A stretch of 64,000 nucleotides of DNA from Streptomyces pristinaespiralis (GTDB lineage: Bacteria > Actinomycetota > Actinomycetes > Streptomycetales > Streptomycetaceae): assembly GCF_001278075.1 (NCBI RefSeq), contig NZ_CP011340.1, forward strand, positions 2,852,001-2,916,000. Direction: 5' to 3'. This document shows positions 52,515 through 61,445 of the stretch, one piece after another. How positions within the stretch are numbered: position 1 is the stretch's first letter; each line of letters begins with the position of its first letter. Below the pieces are notes generated by a model. That model did no database searches and was not told the DNA's origin. It saw only the letters and a list, made by a program, of their open reading frames with translations. The position numbers were made by a program, and so were the translations under genes.

Positions 52515-52563
52515 CGTGTCCACGAGGGGGACAGAACCGGTCCGAAAGGCGCCCCCTACTCCG

Positions 52564-52587
52564 GCGGGGCGGTTTCCACCGCCCCGC
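52564..52587 (+). terminator. Hairpin between treS and mak
   Basis: Ten-base-pair perfect arms (GCGGGGCGGT and complement), 4-nt loop, in the 171-bp gap. It may end or attenuate the glgE-treS transcript before mak-glgB. Confidence 0.6.
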
Positions 52588-52685
52588 TTCGGGCACTCCC
52601 CCCTCATCCCCGCGCGCCGCCGGACAGCCACCGTTGCAATCCGGGACACTTTGCGCATTCGTGGTGTACCCGGGGAAAGGACGCG

Positions 52686-54068
52686 ATGCCCATGTCGGAG
52701 GCTGCATCCACCCGGACTCCGCTCGGACTGCTTCCCTCGCTCGCCCCACTGCTGCGCCAATGGCTGCCCGAACAGCGCTGGTTCGCGGGCAAGGGGTACG
52801 CGGTCGGAGGCTTCTCCCCCGTCTCGGCGACGGAGCTGCTGCCCCTGAACGGGCCCGGCCCCGGACTGCTGCACCTGCTCGTGCGGGTGACACAGCGGGA
52901 CGTGCCCGTGCGGTCGTCCGCCGACTGCTACCAACTGCTCATCGGCGTGCGCGAGACACTCCCGCCGCCGATGGCACCCGCGTTGATCGGCCATCTCACC
53001 GACGGACCGCTCGCCGGGCGGACCGTGTACGAGGGGACCCGCGACCCGCGGCTCGCCGCGCTCCTGCTGGAACGGCTGCGCACACCGGGCGCGCTCGGGC
53101 CGCTGCGCTTCGAGCGGTTCGACGGCGCGCCCGATCTGCCGGCACAGCTGCCCGCACGGCCGCTGGACGCCGAGCAGTCCAACTCCTCGCTCGTCTACGG
53201 CGACGCGTACATCCTCAAGCTGTTCCGCCGTATCCACCCGGGGCCGAACCCCGATCTGGAGCTGCCGCTCGCCCTCGCCCGGGCCGGCTGCGGGCGGGTG
53301 CCCACGCCGGTCGCCTGGTACGGGACGAGCGCGCCGGAACCTTTCACCCTCGGTGTCCTCCAGCCGTTCCTGCCGGGCTCCCGCGACGGGTGGGTCCTTG
53401 CCCTGGAGGCACTGGCCGCCGACCGCTCCTTCCAGGGCGAGGCCCGTGAGCTGGGCCGGGTGACCGCCGAGGTGCACACGGCACTCGCCGACGCCCTGCC
53501 GACGGTCAAGCTCGGCGGCCCGCAGACCGAGCGGCTGGCGGCGGCGATGGTCCGGCGGCTGGAGACGGCCGCACAGTCGGTGCCCTCGCTCGTGCCGTAC
53601 GTGCCGCGGCTGCGCGCCGCCTTCGACGCGGTGGCCGCGCTCGGCGGACGCGGGCGCACCTGGGCCGCCCAACGGGTGCACGGCGACCTGCATCTCGGCC
53701 AGATACTGCGAGGCCCAAAGGACACCCCCTGGTCCGTCATCGACTTCGAGGGCGAGCCGGCCAGGCCGCTCACCGAACGGTGCCGTCCGCAGCCCGCCGT
53801 GCGCGATGTGGCGGGCATGCTCCGCTCCTTCGACTACGCGGCCCGGACGCACCGCCCCTGGAACCCGGCATGGGCGGAGCGGTGCCGTGCGGCGTACTGC
53901 GACGGCTACGCGGAGGCCGGCGGCGACGACCCGCGCGAGGATCCCGAACTCCTTCGCGCGTACGAGACCGACAAGGCCGTATACGAGGTCGTCTACGAGG
54001 CCAGACACCGGCCGGACTGGCTGCCCGTGCCGATGGCCGCCATCGAACGCCTCGCCGCACTCGACTGA
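52686..54068 (+). CDS. mak: Maltokinase
   Basis: ATP-dependent kinase making maltose-1-phosphate for GlgE (also called Pep2), 460 residues. ATG 52686 with AAAGGA close upstream; ATG 52692 is an alternative. The N-terminal cap has LRQWLPEQRWFAGKG, a maltokinase hallmark. The aminoglycoside-phosphotransferase-like lobe has the Brenner-type motif RVHGDLHLGQILRGPKDTPW and the metal-binding VIDFEGEPARPL. The C-terminus (YEARHRPDWLPVPMAAIERL) is typical. Position between treS and glgB matches other GlgE-pathway clusters. Confidence 0.93.
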   Translation: MPMSEAASTRTPLGLLPSLAPLLRQWLPEQRWFAGKGYAVGGFSPVSATELLPLNGPGPGLLHLLVRVTQRDVPVRSSADCYQLLIGVRETLPPPMAPALIGHLTDGPLAGRTVYEGTRDPRLAALLLERLRTPGALGPLRFERFDGAPDLPAQLPARPLDAEQSNSSLVYGDAYILKLFRRIHPGPNPDLELPLALARAGCGRVPTPVAWYGTSAPEPFTLGVLQPFLPGSRDGWVLALEALAADRSFQGEARELGRVTAEVHTALADALPTVKLGGPQTERLAAAMVRRLETAAQSVPSLVPYVPRLRAAFDAVAALGGRGRTWAAQRVHGDLHLGQILRGPKDTPWSVIDFEGEPARPLTERCRPQPAVRDVAGMLRSFDYAARTHRPWNPAWAERCRAAYCDGYAEAGGDDPREDPELLRAYETDKAVYEVVYEARHRPDWLPVPMAAIERLAALD

Positions 54069-54120
54069 CCCGCACCGCTCTTCCCCACCGACGCATCTGC
54101 CGCCCTAGGAGGCCGAATCC

Positions 54121-57100
54121 GTGACCGCCCGACCGTCGCCCCGCAAGCCCTCGGGACCGGAAGTCCCGCACCAGCCGACCGAGACGCACAGCGCAGAGAC
54201 CGGAACCGCCGGTCCGGCCGAGCCGGGCGCCGTGCGCGGCACGGAGAGGACGAGGTCCGGCTCCGGCCGTGCGCGCGGTTCCGCGACCGTCCCCGTCACG
54301 CCGCCCGCCGGTGACGAGTCGTCCGTGACCGGGACCGCACAGCCGGCCGAGGCCGGCTCCACCGCAGCGGAGGACCCCGCCGCGAACGAGGCGGCGGGGA
54401 CGGCCGGAGCCGGTTCCGTGCCGCTGGGCGCCGGGCCCCGCCCGGCGCGCTCCGGCGGGAGGAAGGCCGCACGCGCGAACACCTCCGACGCGGCGGAGCC
54501 GGACGGGGCGGCCGGGTCCGTGACCGTCACCGCCGAGGCGGACGCGGCCGTGCCCCAGCCGGCCGCATCGAGCAAAAGCGCGGCCCGGCCCGCACGGGCG
54601 ACGCGCGCCCGGGCCGGTGCCACCAAGGCAGCCGGCGCCCGGTCCGCACCGGCCGGGGCGGGACGCGCCAGGGCGGGTGCCACCGGCACGAAGAGCACCC
54701 GGACCGGCGGCACCGGCACGGACGCTCCCGCGGCCGACGCCCCCGCGGCGGCCGGGACCGGCACGGCCGGTGGCGGCGCGCCCGCGACGACAGCGGGCAC
54801 CGCCACCGGGACCGCTGTCGCGACGGCAGGGACCGGTACGGCCGCCGGTTCCGGCGACCGGGCCGGTCAGGACGGGCCCGGCGCCGCGTCCACCGGCCGG
54901 TCCGGATCCGCGTCCGGTCCCGGCAAGGCGGCCCGCGCCAGGCCGGCCGGTGCGCCCCGGCCGCGTGACGGACGCGGTGTCCGCTCGGCGAGGCCGCTCG
55001 GAGACGACGAACGCGGCCGGCTCCTCAGCGGCGGCCACCACGACCCGCACGCCCTCCTCGGCGCCCACTCGGTGCGCGGCGGCGTCGAACTGCGTGTGCT
55101 GCGTCCGCACGCCACGTCCGTGACCGTCCTCGCCAAGGGCCTGCGCACGGAGCTGAACAACGACGGCGACGGCCTCTTCTCCGGCGTCCTCCCCCTGCGG
55201 ACGACCCCCGAATACCGTCTCCTCGTCACGTACGAGGGCCACGAGGACGGCTTCGAGGTCGAGGACCCGTACCGCTTCCTTCCCGCCCTCGGCGAGCTCG
55301 ACCTGCATCTGATCGGTGAGGGCAGGCACGAGGAGCTGTGGAGGGCGCTGGGCGCGCACCCGATGACGCACCAGGGCGTCACCGGCACGCGGTTCACCGT
55401 CTGGGCGCCGAACGCGCGGGGCGTGCGTGTGGTCGGCGACTTCAACTTCTGGGACGGTTCCGGCTTCCCCATGCGGTCGCTCGGTGCGACCGGCGTGTGG
55501 GAGCTGTTCCTGCCCGGGATCGGCGACGGCGCGCTCTACAAGTTCGAGATCATGCGCCCGGACGGCTCGTACACCCAGCGGGCCGACCCGATGGCGCGGC
55601 GCACGGAGGTGCCGCCCGCCAACGCGTCGATCGTGACCGAGTCGCACCACGAGTGGGGCGACCAGGAGTGGATGACGCGCCGCGGTGAGGTGCCCGTCCA
55701 CGAGGCGCCGCTGTCGGTCTACGAGGTGCACCTTCCCTCCTGGCGCCCCGGACTGACCTACCGTCAGCTGGCCGTACAGCTGCCGAAGTACGTGAAGGAC
55801 CTCGGCTTCACCCATGTGGAGTTCATGCCGGTCGCCGAGCATCCCTTCGGCGGCTCCTGGGGCTACCAGGTCACCGGCTTCTACGCGCCGACATCGCGCA
55901 TGGGCACGCCGGACGACTTCCGGTACCTGGTGGACAGCCTGCACCGCGCGGGCATCGGCGTGCTGGTGGACTGGGTGCCCGCGCACTTCCCGCGGGACGA
56001 CTGGGCGCTGGCGGAGTTCGACGGACGCCCCTTGTACGAGCACAGCGACCCCGCACGGGCGGCGCACCCCGACTGGGGCACCCTCGAGTTCGACTACGGG
56101 CGCAAGGAGGTCCGCAACTTCCTGGTGGCCAACGCGACCTACTGGTGCGAGGAGTTCCACATCGACGGCCTGCGGGTGGACGCGGTCGCCTCGATGCTCT
56201 ACCTCGACTACTCGCGCGAGGACGGCGAATGGTCGCCGAACGTGCACGGCGGCCGGGAGAACCTGGACGCCGTCGCCTTCCTCCAGGAGATGAACGCGAC
56301 CGTGTACCGCCGCTGCCCGGGCGTGGTCACGGTCGCGGAGGAGTCCACCGCCTGGGACGGCGTCACCCGGGCCACCCACCACGTGGGCCACGACGGCTTC
56401 GGCGGGCTCGGCTTCGGCCTGAAGTGGAACATGGGCTGGATGCACGACTCCCTGGGCTACGTCGAGCACGAACCGGTGCACCGCAAGTTCCACCACAACG
56501 AGATGACGTTCTCGATGGTGTACGCCTACAGCGAGAACTACGTCCTGCCGATCTCGCACGACGAGGTGGTGCACGGCAAGCGGGCCCTGGTCAGCAAGAT
56601 GCCCGGCGACTGGTGGCAGCAGCGGGCCAACCACCGCGCCTATCTGGGCTTCATGTGGGCCCACCCCGGCAAGCAGCTCCTGTTCATGGGCCAGGAGTTC
56701 GCCCAGGGCGCCGAGTGGTCCGAGGGCCACGGCCCGGACTGGTGGCTGCTCGACCCGTCGTACGCGGCGGAGCCCGACCACCGCGGTGTGCGGGACCTCG
56801 TGCGTGAGCTGAACACCGTGTACGGCAGGGCTCCCGCGCTGTGGCAGCGGGACACCGTGCCGGAGGGCTTCGCATGGGTGGACGGCGGGGCGTGGGAGGA
56901 CAACGTCTTCGCCTTCCTGCGCTTCGACAAGCACGGCTCGCCGCTGCTCGCGGTGAGCAACTTCTCGCCGGTGGTGCGGCACGGCTACCGGCTGGGCGTG
57001 CCGGAGACGGTCTCCGCATGGGCGGAGGTCCTCAACACCGACGAGGAGCGCTTCGGCGGCTCCGGCGTGCTCAACGCGGACCCGTTGAAGGCGGAGCAGG

Positions 57101-57177
57101 TGGAGTCCCACGGCCGCCGTACGTCGATCGCCCCGACGCTGCCGCCGCTGGCGACGGTCTGGTTCCGGCCGGCCTGA
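54121..57177 (+). CDS. glgB: 1,4-alpha-glucan branching enzyme with long low-complexity N-terminus
   Basis: GH13_9 branching enzyme introducing alpha-1,6 links into the GlgE-made glucan. GTG 54121 has AGGAGG 7 nt upstream and gives 1018 residues, against ~730-770 usual for the family. The excess is residues 1 to ~290, an Ala/Thr/Gly/Pro/Arg-rich tract with almost no hydrophobic residues ([20 protein letters not shown]). The enzyme proper begins near [20 protein letters not shown]. It has two CBM48-like N-domains, then the barrel with nucleophile Asp687 in [15 protein letters not shown], acid Glu740 in [11 protein letters not shown] and the conserved [20 protein letters not shown]. Last gene of the cluster. 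Confidence 0.95.
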   Translation: MTARPSPRKPSGPEVPHQPTETHSAETGTAGPAEPGAVRGTERTRSGSGRARGSATVPVTPPAGDESSVTGTAQPAEAGSTAAEDPAANEAAGTAGAGSVPLGAGPRPARSGGRKAARANTSDAAEPDGAAGSVTVTAEADAAVPQPAASSKSAARPARATRARAGATKAAGARSAPAGAGRARAGATGTKSTRTGGTGTDAPAADAPAAAGTGTAGGGAPATTAGTATGTAVATAGTGTAAGSGDRAGQDGPGAASTGRSGSASGPGKAARARPAGAPRPRDGRGVRSARPLGDDERGRLLSGGHHDPHALLGAHSVRGGVELRVLRPHATSVTVLAKGLRTELNNDGDGLFSGVLPLRTTPEYRLLVTYEGHEDGFEVEDPYRFLPALGELDLHLIGEGRHEELWRALGAHPMTHQGVTGTRFTVWAPNARGVRVVGDFNFWDGSGFPMRSLGATGVWELFLPGIGDGALYKFEIMRPDGSYTQRADPMARRTEVPPANASIVTESHHEWGDQEWMTRRGEVPVHEAPLSVYEVHLPSWRPGLTYRQLAVQLPKYVKDLGFTHVEFMPVAEHPFGGSWGYQVTGFYAPTSRMGTPDDFRYLVDSLHRAGIGVLVDWVPAHFPRDDWALAEFDGRPLYEHSDPARAAHPDWGTLEFDYGRKEVRNFLVANATYWCEEFHIDGLRVDAVASMLYLDYSREDGEWSPNVHGGRENLDAVAFLQEMNATVYRRCPGVVTVAEESTAWDGVTRATHHVGHDGFGGLGFGLKWNMGWMHDSLGYVEHEPVHRKFHHNEMTFSMVYAYSENYVLPISHDEVVHGKRALVSKMPGDWWQQRANHRAYLGFMWAHPGKQLLFMGQEFAQGAEWSEGHGPDWWLLDPSYAAEPDHRGVRDLVRELNTVYGRAPALWQRDTVPEGFAWVDGGAWEDNVFAFLRFDKHGSPLLAVSNFSPVVRHGYRLGVPETVSAWAEVLNTDEERFGGSGVLNADPLKAEQVESHGRRTSIAPTLPPLATVWFRPA

Positions 57178-57197
57178 GCCCCGCCGGAGGATGCCTG

Positions 57198-57233
57198 ACG
57201 GCCGCGGTCACCGTGAAGGGTGACCGCGGCCGT
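57198..57233. terminator. Strong bidirectional terminator between glgB and helD
   Basis: Fifteen-base-pair perfect arms (ACGGCCGCGGTCACC and complement), 6-nt loop, 20 nt past the glgB stop and between convergent genes. Confidence 0.85.
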
Positions 57234-57286
57234 CCCGCGCCCGGTGGTGTCCACTGCCGCCGCTCGGCACCGACGTCGGCGACGGC

Positions 57287-59536
57287 TCAGGCCGCCTCGG
57301 TTCCGCGCGGGCCGCTGGTGCGCACCACTCCCAGGCGCTGCGTGGCTCTCGTGTAGGCCACATAGAGGTCGTTCACGCCCTGGGCGGAAGCGGACCGGAT
57401 CAGGTCCGGTTCCGCCACGATCACGGTGTCGAACTCCAGGCCCTTGGCGCCCCTCGGGTCGAGCAGGACCACGGGCCGCGTCAGGTCGGGCTCCCCCGTG
57501 GCGGACACGTCCGGGACCGCGTCCGCGATCGCGGCGTGCAGAGCGGCGGGTGCGATCACCGCGATCCGCCCCTCGCGCGGCGCCTCGGCCACCCGGGCGG
57601 CGACCGTGGCGGCGAGCTCCGCCGGGTCCACGGTCACCTCCCACGGTTCGACCCCGGTCGAACGCACCGAACGCGGCGGTTCGAACGCCGGGTCCTTGCT
57701 GCGCCGCACCTCCGCGGCCAGGGCCATGATCTCCGCCGGGGTCCGGTAGTTGACGCCCAGCCGGGTGTGCTCGAAGCGGTCGCCTACGTACGGCTCGAGG
57801 ATCTCCTGCCAGGACTCGCAGCCGGCCGCGTCGCCGGTCTGCGCGGGGTCGCCGACCAGAGTCATGGAGCGGGTGGGGCAGCGGCGCATCAGCAGCCGCC
57901 ACGCCATCTGCGAGAGCTCCTGCGCCTCGTCGACGATGATGTGCCCGAACGCCCAGGTCCGGTCGGCGGCGGCCCGTTCCGCGGCGCTGCGGTGGTCCGC
58001 CTCCTCCTGGCGCTCCGCCATCCGCTCGGCGTCGATGATGTCGTGTGCGGCGAGGACCTCCGAGTCCTCGTCGTCCTTGTCCTCGAACTCGTACGTCCGT
58101 GAGGCGTAGGAGACTTCGAGGACGCCCTGCGCGTAGGCGATCTGCCGCGCGCGCTCGGCCTCGGCCCGGGCGAGCGCCGCGGAGTCGTCCTCGCCGAGGA
58201 GTTCGGCTGCCTCGTCGAGCAACGGCACGTCGGCCGGGGTCCACGGGCCCGTCGCGCGCCTCAGGAGTGCCGCCTCCTCCGCCGGCAGATGCACCGGCTC
58301 CGCGAGGAAGTCCGCCAGGAACTCCTGCGGAGTGAGCGGCGGCCACAGCGTGGCGATGGCGGCGTGGACGTCGGAGCTGGCGGCGACGGCCTTGCCCAGC
58401 TGCGCGATGTCGTCGGGGCCGAGGAAGTTGGGCCCTCCGTACGGGTCGGCGCCGATACGGTCCGCGAGCTGGGTCGTCAGGTCGTCGATGATCCGGAACA
58501 CGAAGTGGGGGCGGGCGAGATTGTGCGGCAGCCCCGTCTCGCGGGCCTTGTGCCGTGCCTCGACGGCCATGCCCCAGTCGATGACGAGGTCGCCGTCGTC
58601 GTGCGGGACGACGAGCGGCTCGTCCTTGTCCGGCACCTGCTGCCGGTCGCGTACCGCCTCCGCCAGCACGTCGGCCATGTCCGCGCGGCCCTTGACGGCC
58701 GCGGCGGCGGGGCTCTCGGTGCCGGTGGCGTGCACTTCGGGGAAGAGCTCGGCGACCGTGGACAGCAGCACACCGGTCTCGCCGAGCGAGGGCAGCACCT
58801 CCCCGATGTAGCCGAGGAACGCGGGGTTGGGTCCGACGATCAGCACCGCGCGCTTGGAGAGCTGCTCGCGGTGCGCGTACAGCAGATAGGCGGCCCGGTG
58901 GAGGGCGACGGCGGTCTTGCCCGTACCCGGCCCGCCCTCCACGACGAGGACACCGCGCTGCGGGGCGCGGATGATCCGGTCCTGCTCGGCCTGGATGGTC
59001 GACACGATGTCGCCCATCCGTCCGGTACGGGCGCTGCCCAGCGCGGCGAGCAGGACCTCGTCGGCGTCGTGGGACTCGTGGCCGGTGCGGGTGGTGTCGG
59101 CGAGGTCCATGATCTCGTCGTGCAGCGCGGTGACCGTCCGCCCCTGCGTGGTGATGTGCCGCCGGCGGCGCAGCCCCATCGGCTCGTGACCGGTGGCGAG
59201 ATAGAACGGGCGCGCGACGGGGGCCCGCCAGTCGATGAGCAGAGGAGTGCGTTCGGCGTCGTCACGGCGGATTCCGGTGCGCCCGATGTGATGGGTGACT
59301 CCGTCGCGACGGTCGATGCGGCCGAATACCAGACCGGTGTCGGCGGCATTCAGGGCAGCCAGCGACGCCGAATGCTCGATGACGCCGATGTCCCGCTCCA
59401 CCCGGGCCTGCCTGCCCGTCCCCACCTGCGCGATCGTGGCGTTCAGGGCGGCTTCGGCCTCGTCGCGGAGCTGGTCGAGCCGCTCGTGCACGAGAGAGAC
59501 GAATTGCTGTTCCCGCCGCAATTCCTCGGTTGACAA
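57287..59536 (-). CDS. helD: HelD-like superfamily 1 helicase (RNA polymerase recycling type)
   Basis: UvrD/Rep-related ATPase of 749 residues. The start is TTG 59536 with GGAG 5 nt upstream. An N-terminal coiled-coil (ERLDQLRDEAEAALNATIAQ) is typical of HelD proteins that reach into RNA polymerase. Motifs: Walker A GGPGTGKTAVALHRAAYLL (~205), HIIVDEAQELSQMAWRLL as DExx box, TLVGDPAQTGD, GVNYRTPAEIM, and VTRATQRLGV-like AYTRATQRLGVVRTSG at the end. Actinobacterial HelD/HelR proteins remove stalled or rifampicin-bound polymerase; a role in drug tolerance cannot be decided here. An RNA candidate is transcribed divergently from its start region. Confidence 0.88.
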   Translation of the reverse strand: MSTEELRREQQFVSLVHERLDQLRDEAEAALNATIAQVGTGRQARVERDIGVIEHSASLAALNAADTGLVFGRIDRRDGVTHHIGRTGIRRDDAERTPLLIDWRAPVARPFYLATGHEPMGLRRRRHITTQGRTVTALHDEIMDLADTTRTGHESHDADEVLLAALGSARTGRMGDIVSTIQAEQDRIIRAPQRGVLVVEGGPGTGKTAVALHRAAYLLYAHREQLSKRAVLIVGPNPAFLGYIGEVLPSLGETGVLLSTVAELFPEVHATGTESPAAAAVKGRADMADVLAEAVRDRQQVPDKDEPLVVPHDDGDLVIDWGMAVEARHKARETGLPHNLARPHFVFRIIDDLTTQLADRIGADPYGGPNFLGPDDIAQLGKAVAASSDVHAAIATLWPPLTPQEFLADFLAEPVHLPAEEAALLRRATGPWTPADVPLLDEAAELLGEDDSAALARAEAERARQIAYAQGVLEVSYASRTYEFEDKDDEDSEVLAAHDIIDAERMAERQEEADHRSAAERAAADRTWAFGHIIVDEAQELSQMAWRLLMRRCPTRSMTLVGDPAQTGDAAGCESWQEILEPYVGDRFEHTRLGVNYRTPAEIMALAAEVRRSKDPAFEPPRSVRSTGVEPWEVTVDPAELAATVAARVAEAPREGRIAVIAPAALHAAIADAVPDVSATGEPDLTRPVVLLDPRGAKGLEFDTVIVAEPDLIRSASAQGVNDLYVAYTRATQRLGVVRTSGPRGTEAA

Positions 59537-59559
59537 TTCAGCTCCTGACGCGGTAAGGT
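59530..59559 (+). promoter_or_regulatory. Near-consensus promoter for the candidate small RNA
   Basis: -35 TTGACA (59530-59535), 18-nt spacer, -10 TAAGGT (59554-59559), plus strand, predicted start near 59566. The -35 covers the helD start codon on the other strand. Confidence 0.65.
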
Positions 59560-59565
59560 ACGTTT

Positions 59566-59658
59566 ATTGAACTTCTCCGTCCGGTGATGAATCTCCTGGA
59601 CGGAAACAATAAATATACCCAGGAAAATGCCCCGGCCGTCAATTCGGTCGGGTTTTTT
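59566..59658 (+). ncRNA. Candidate intergenic small RNA (~93 nt)
   Basis: Bounded by a near-consensus promoter and an intrinsic terminator. Stem 1 is TCCGTCC/GGACGGA (59576-59604) with a 15-nt loop. An A/T-rich single-stranded stretch follows (~59605-59628, AACAATAAATATACCC). Stem 2 is CCCGGCCG/CGGTCGGG (59631-59652, one wobble pair), directly followed by six T, the classic Rho-independent form and rare in this genome. No plus-strand gene precedes it. The short reading frame inside has low GC at third positions, so it is probably not coding. Its 5' part is antisense to the proposed helD leader. Confidence 0.6.
59612..59642 (-). promoter_or_regulatory. Candidate helD promoter
   Basis: Reading leftward, TTGACG (59642-59637), 19-nt spacer, TATATT (59617-59612); predicted start near 59605, leader of ~70 nt with the TCCGTCC hairpin. 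The long spacer makes it less certain. It lies within the small-RNA candidate on the other strand. Confidence 0.4.
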
Positions 59659-59750
59659 GTTGCCGTCGGCGGGGCTGCCGCGCTCCCCCGCGGGCCGGGC
59701 TCGCCGGCCGTCGACGGCGCAGGGACCCGCGGTCCCCGCGCCGTCATGGG

Positions 59751-61283
59751 TCATCTCCACTCGACCGGTGCCCCGGCCCGGTCGTCGCCGCGCGGCAGGC
59801 GGCTCAGTGCGAGCCCCAGAAGCAGCGCCGCGTACGCGGAGAGCACAGCGATCCCGGCCCACCACGGAAGCGGGAAGTACCCGGTCGAGGGTGCGTAGTG
59901 GGCGACGACCTGCGGATATTCGACGAGGGTCTGTTGGGCGGCGAAGCCGGCGGCGGGAGTGACCCGCAGCAGCCACTGCGACAGTCCGTCGGGCAGCAGC
60001 GGGACGGAGGTCACCAGGTACGGGACACCGACCGCGAGGACGGCCGTGAGGGTCGCGGGCCAGGCGCGCCGCAGCAGGGCGCCGATCGCGAGCGCGAGCA
60101 CGGCGGCGAGGGCGAGTACGACGGCCGTGCCGACGACGACCCGTACGCCGGTGAGCGCGGACACGTCGACGACAGGGATCCCGTTCCCCTTCAGGACCGC
60201 CGTGCCGGCCGGGACCACGATGCCCACGGCGAGGAGGCCGGTCACGAACGTGACGGCTCCGACGACGGCCGCCTTCGCCGCGAGCGCCCGGCGGGTGACC
60301 GGCGTGCCGCCCTCGGGCGCGCGGCGGTACTCGCAGGTGATGAACCGCACCGCGACCACGAGCACGAGCAGCAGTCCGAGGCCGAGGCCGCCGAGGACGC
60401 CCTCCACCGGGCGCGCGCCGTCCTCGGCACCCGACGGCCCGATGTCGCCGGTGCCGGTGACGGTGATCGTGCCGTTCTCCTCCACCGCCCCGGACGCCTT
60501 GTGGTACTTCTCCCAGTCGGTCCGGTTCATCTCGCCGACCGCGTAAGGGTGCCAGCCTCCGGCGGAGGCCGCGCCGTTGACGCGGACGTTGTCGAAGACA
60601 CCGCCCGCCTGCGTGAAGCGCACCTGTTCCGTGGCACCGCCGAGACCGGTGCGACGCAGCGTCAGGTCCCCCGGAGAGGTGGCGAACAGGCCGGCCTGGA
60701 CGGTCCCGGACAGCCCGGAGAGCTGCGCCGTGCCGACCTTCGTCCACCGCTCGCCGTCGGTGGACTCGTAGCCGGTGACGGTGTCGCCCGACCGCGTCAG
60801 CCGCAGCCAGCGCGGTGACGCCGCCGAGACCCCTCCCGCGCTGCCCGCGACGTCGTGGCGGTAGTCGTGCTGCATGCGCACGCCGTGGCTGCCGGTGAGC
60901 ATCAGCGCCGCGTAGGAGGACCCCTGGCGGAGCCCGTCCTTGACGATGATCCCGGCCTTCGCCCACGGCACCAGGCCAGGGACGATCCGGTCATGGTCCG
61001 GCGGCGGATAGGTGATCGTGCCCGTCATGGCCGTCATCCGGACCGTGATGCTGCCGCTCTCGCCCAGATCGCGGTGCAGGAAGTAGAACTGGTCGCTGAC
61101 CAGGGAGCCGTCCGGTCCGGTCGGTTCGGCCGGGCACGGGCCGTCGCAGGACGCCCGGTTGCCGAAGGCGTGGAGCAGACCGAGGGCGACGACGAGCAGG
61201 GCCGCGGCCGCCATCGCCGTCAGCCGGCCCGGCCGCCGGAACCCGGTCCATTCCCGCCGCAGTGGTTCGTTGGTCGTATGCAT
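59751..61283 (-). CDS. ABC-2-type membrane protein with large extracytoplasmic beta-domain, no ATPase partner
   Basis: A 510-residue membrane protein starting at ATG 61283. One transmembrane segment (MAAAALLVVALGLLHAF, ~24-42) is followed by ~240 outer residues with a beta-sandwich pattern like DUF1349/concanavalin-type domains (PRWLRLTRSGDTVTGYESTD, GLFATSPGDLTLRRTG). Five or so membrane segments follow (~305-500). The architecture is that of ABC-2 permease subunits with an inserted luminal domain, but no ATPase gene lies nearby. It is divergent from a two-component system across tandem repeats, which suggests control by it or sensing for it (inference). Confidence 0.75.
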   Translation of the reverse strand: MHTTNEPLRREWTGFRRPGRLTAMAAAALLVVALGLLHAFGNRASCDGPCPAEPTGPDGSLVSDQFYFLHRDLGESGSITVRMTAMTGTITYPPPDHDRIVPGLVPWAKAGIIVKDGLRQGSSYAALMLTGSHGVRMQHDYRHDVAGSAGGVSAASPRWLRLTRSGDTVTGYESTDGERWTKVGTAQLSGLSGTVQAGLFATSPGDLTLRRTGLGGATEQVRFTQAGGVFDNVRVNGAASAGGWHPYAVGEMNRTDWEKYHKASGAVEENGTITVTGTGDIGPSGAEDGARPVEGVLGGLGLGLLLVLVVAVRFITCEYRRAPEGGTPVTRRALAAKAAVVGAVTFVTGLLAVGIVVPAGTAVLKGNGIPVVDVSALTGVRVVVGTAVVLALAAVLALAIGALLRRAWPATLTAVLAVGVPYLVTSVPLLPDGLSQWLLRVTPAAGFAAQQTLVEYPQVVAHYAPSTGYFPLPWWAGIAVLSAYAALLLGLALSRLPRGDDRAGAPVEWR

Positions 61284-61289
61284 GGGCCG

Positions 61290-61295
61290 GTTCTA
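61290..61295 (-). promoter_or_regulatory. Possible -10 of the permease gene
   Basis: TAGAAC on the minus strand followed by exactly 6 nt and ATG 61283, no SD; fits a leaderless transcript. No -35 is seen, so activation from the 26-bp repeats upstream is plausible. Confidence 0.35.
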
Positions 61296-61329
61296 CGGAT
61301 CCGGCCGTAACGCCGTCCGAACCGCCTCC

Positions 61330-61404
61330 GTCACATCGCTGTCAGGTGCGGCACTGTCACATCGCTGTCAGGTGCGGCACTGTCACATCGCTGTTAGGTG
61401 CGGC
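61330..61404 (+). repeat. Three tandem 26-bp repeats, probable response-regulator boxes
   Basis: Units begin at 61330, 61356 and 61382. The first two are identical (GTCACATCGCTGTCAGGTGC plus GGCACT); the third has one C-to-T change and loses the last three bases. Each unit contains GTCAC and, 11 bp later, GTCAG, so half-sites start at 61330, 61341, 61356, 61367, 61382 and 61393. An 11-bp direct-repeat spacing is the known geometry of OmpR/PhoB-type binding sites. They lie between the divergent permease and the two-component genes. Confidence 0.85.
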
Positions 61405-61445
61405 CGGGCATCCTGGATCCGGCCGGACCCGAGGGGAAGAGGAAC

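Noticed and set aside
52588..52685. Separate mak promoter (TTGCAA at about 52634)
   Set aside because: No -10-like hexamer at acceptable spacing.
53770..57111. Long minus-strand frame opposite mak and glgB
   Set aside because: Antisense shadow with no recognisable domain.
59537..59750. Rifamycin-associated element upstream of helD
   Set aside because: Looked for the long inverted repeat expected of such elements; none seen here, so rifampicin induction is not claimed.
59587..59898. Small peptide frame inside and after the small-RNA candidate
   Set aside because: Low GC at third positions, no SD, and it runs through the terminator hairpin.
61330..61404. Tandem repeats as a CRISPR remnant
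   Set aside because: Copies are contiguous with no spacers and lie in a promoter region; OmpR-type boxes explain them better.
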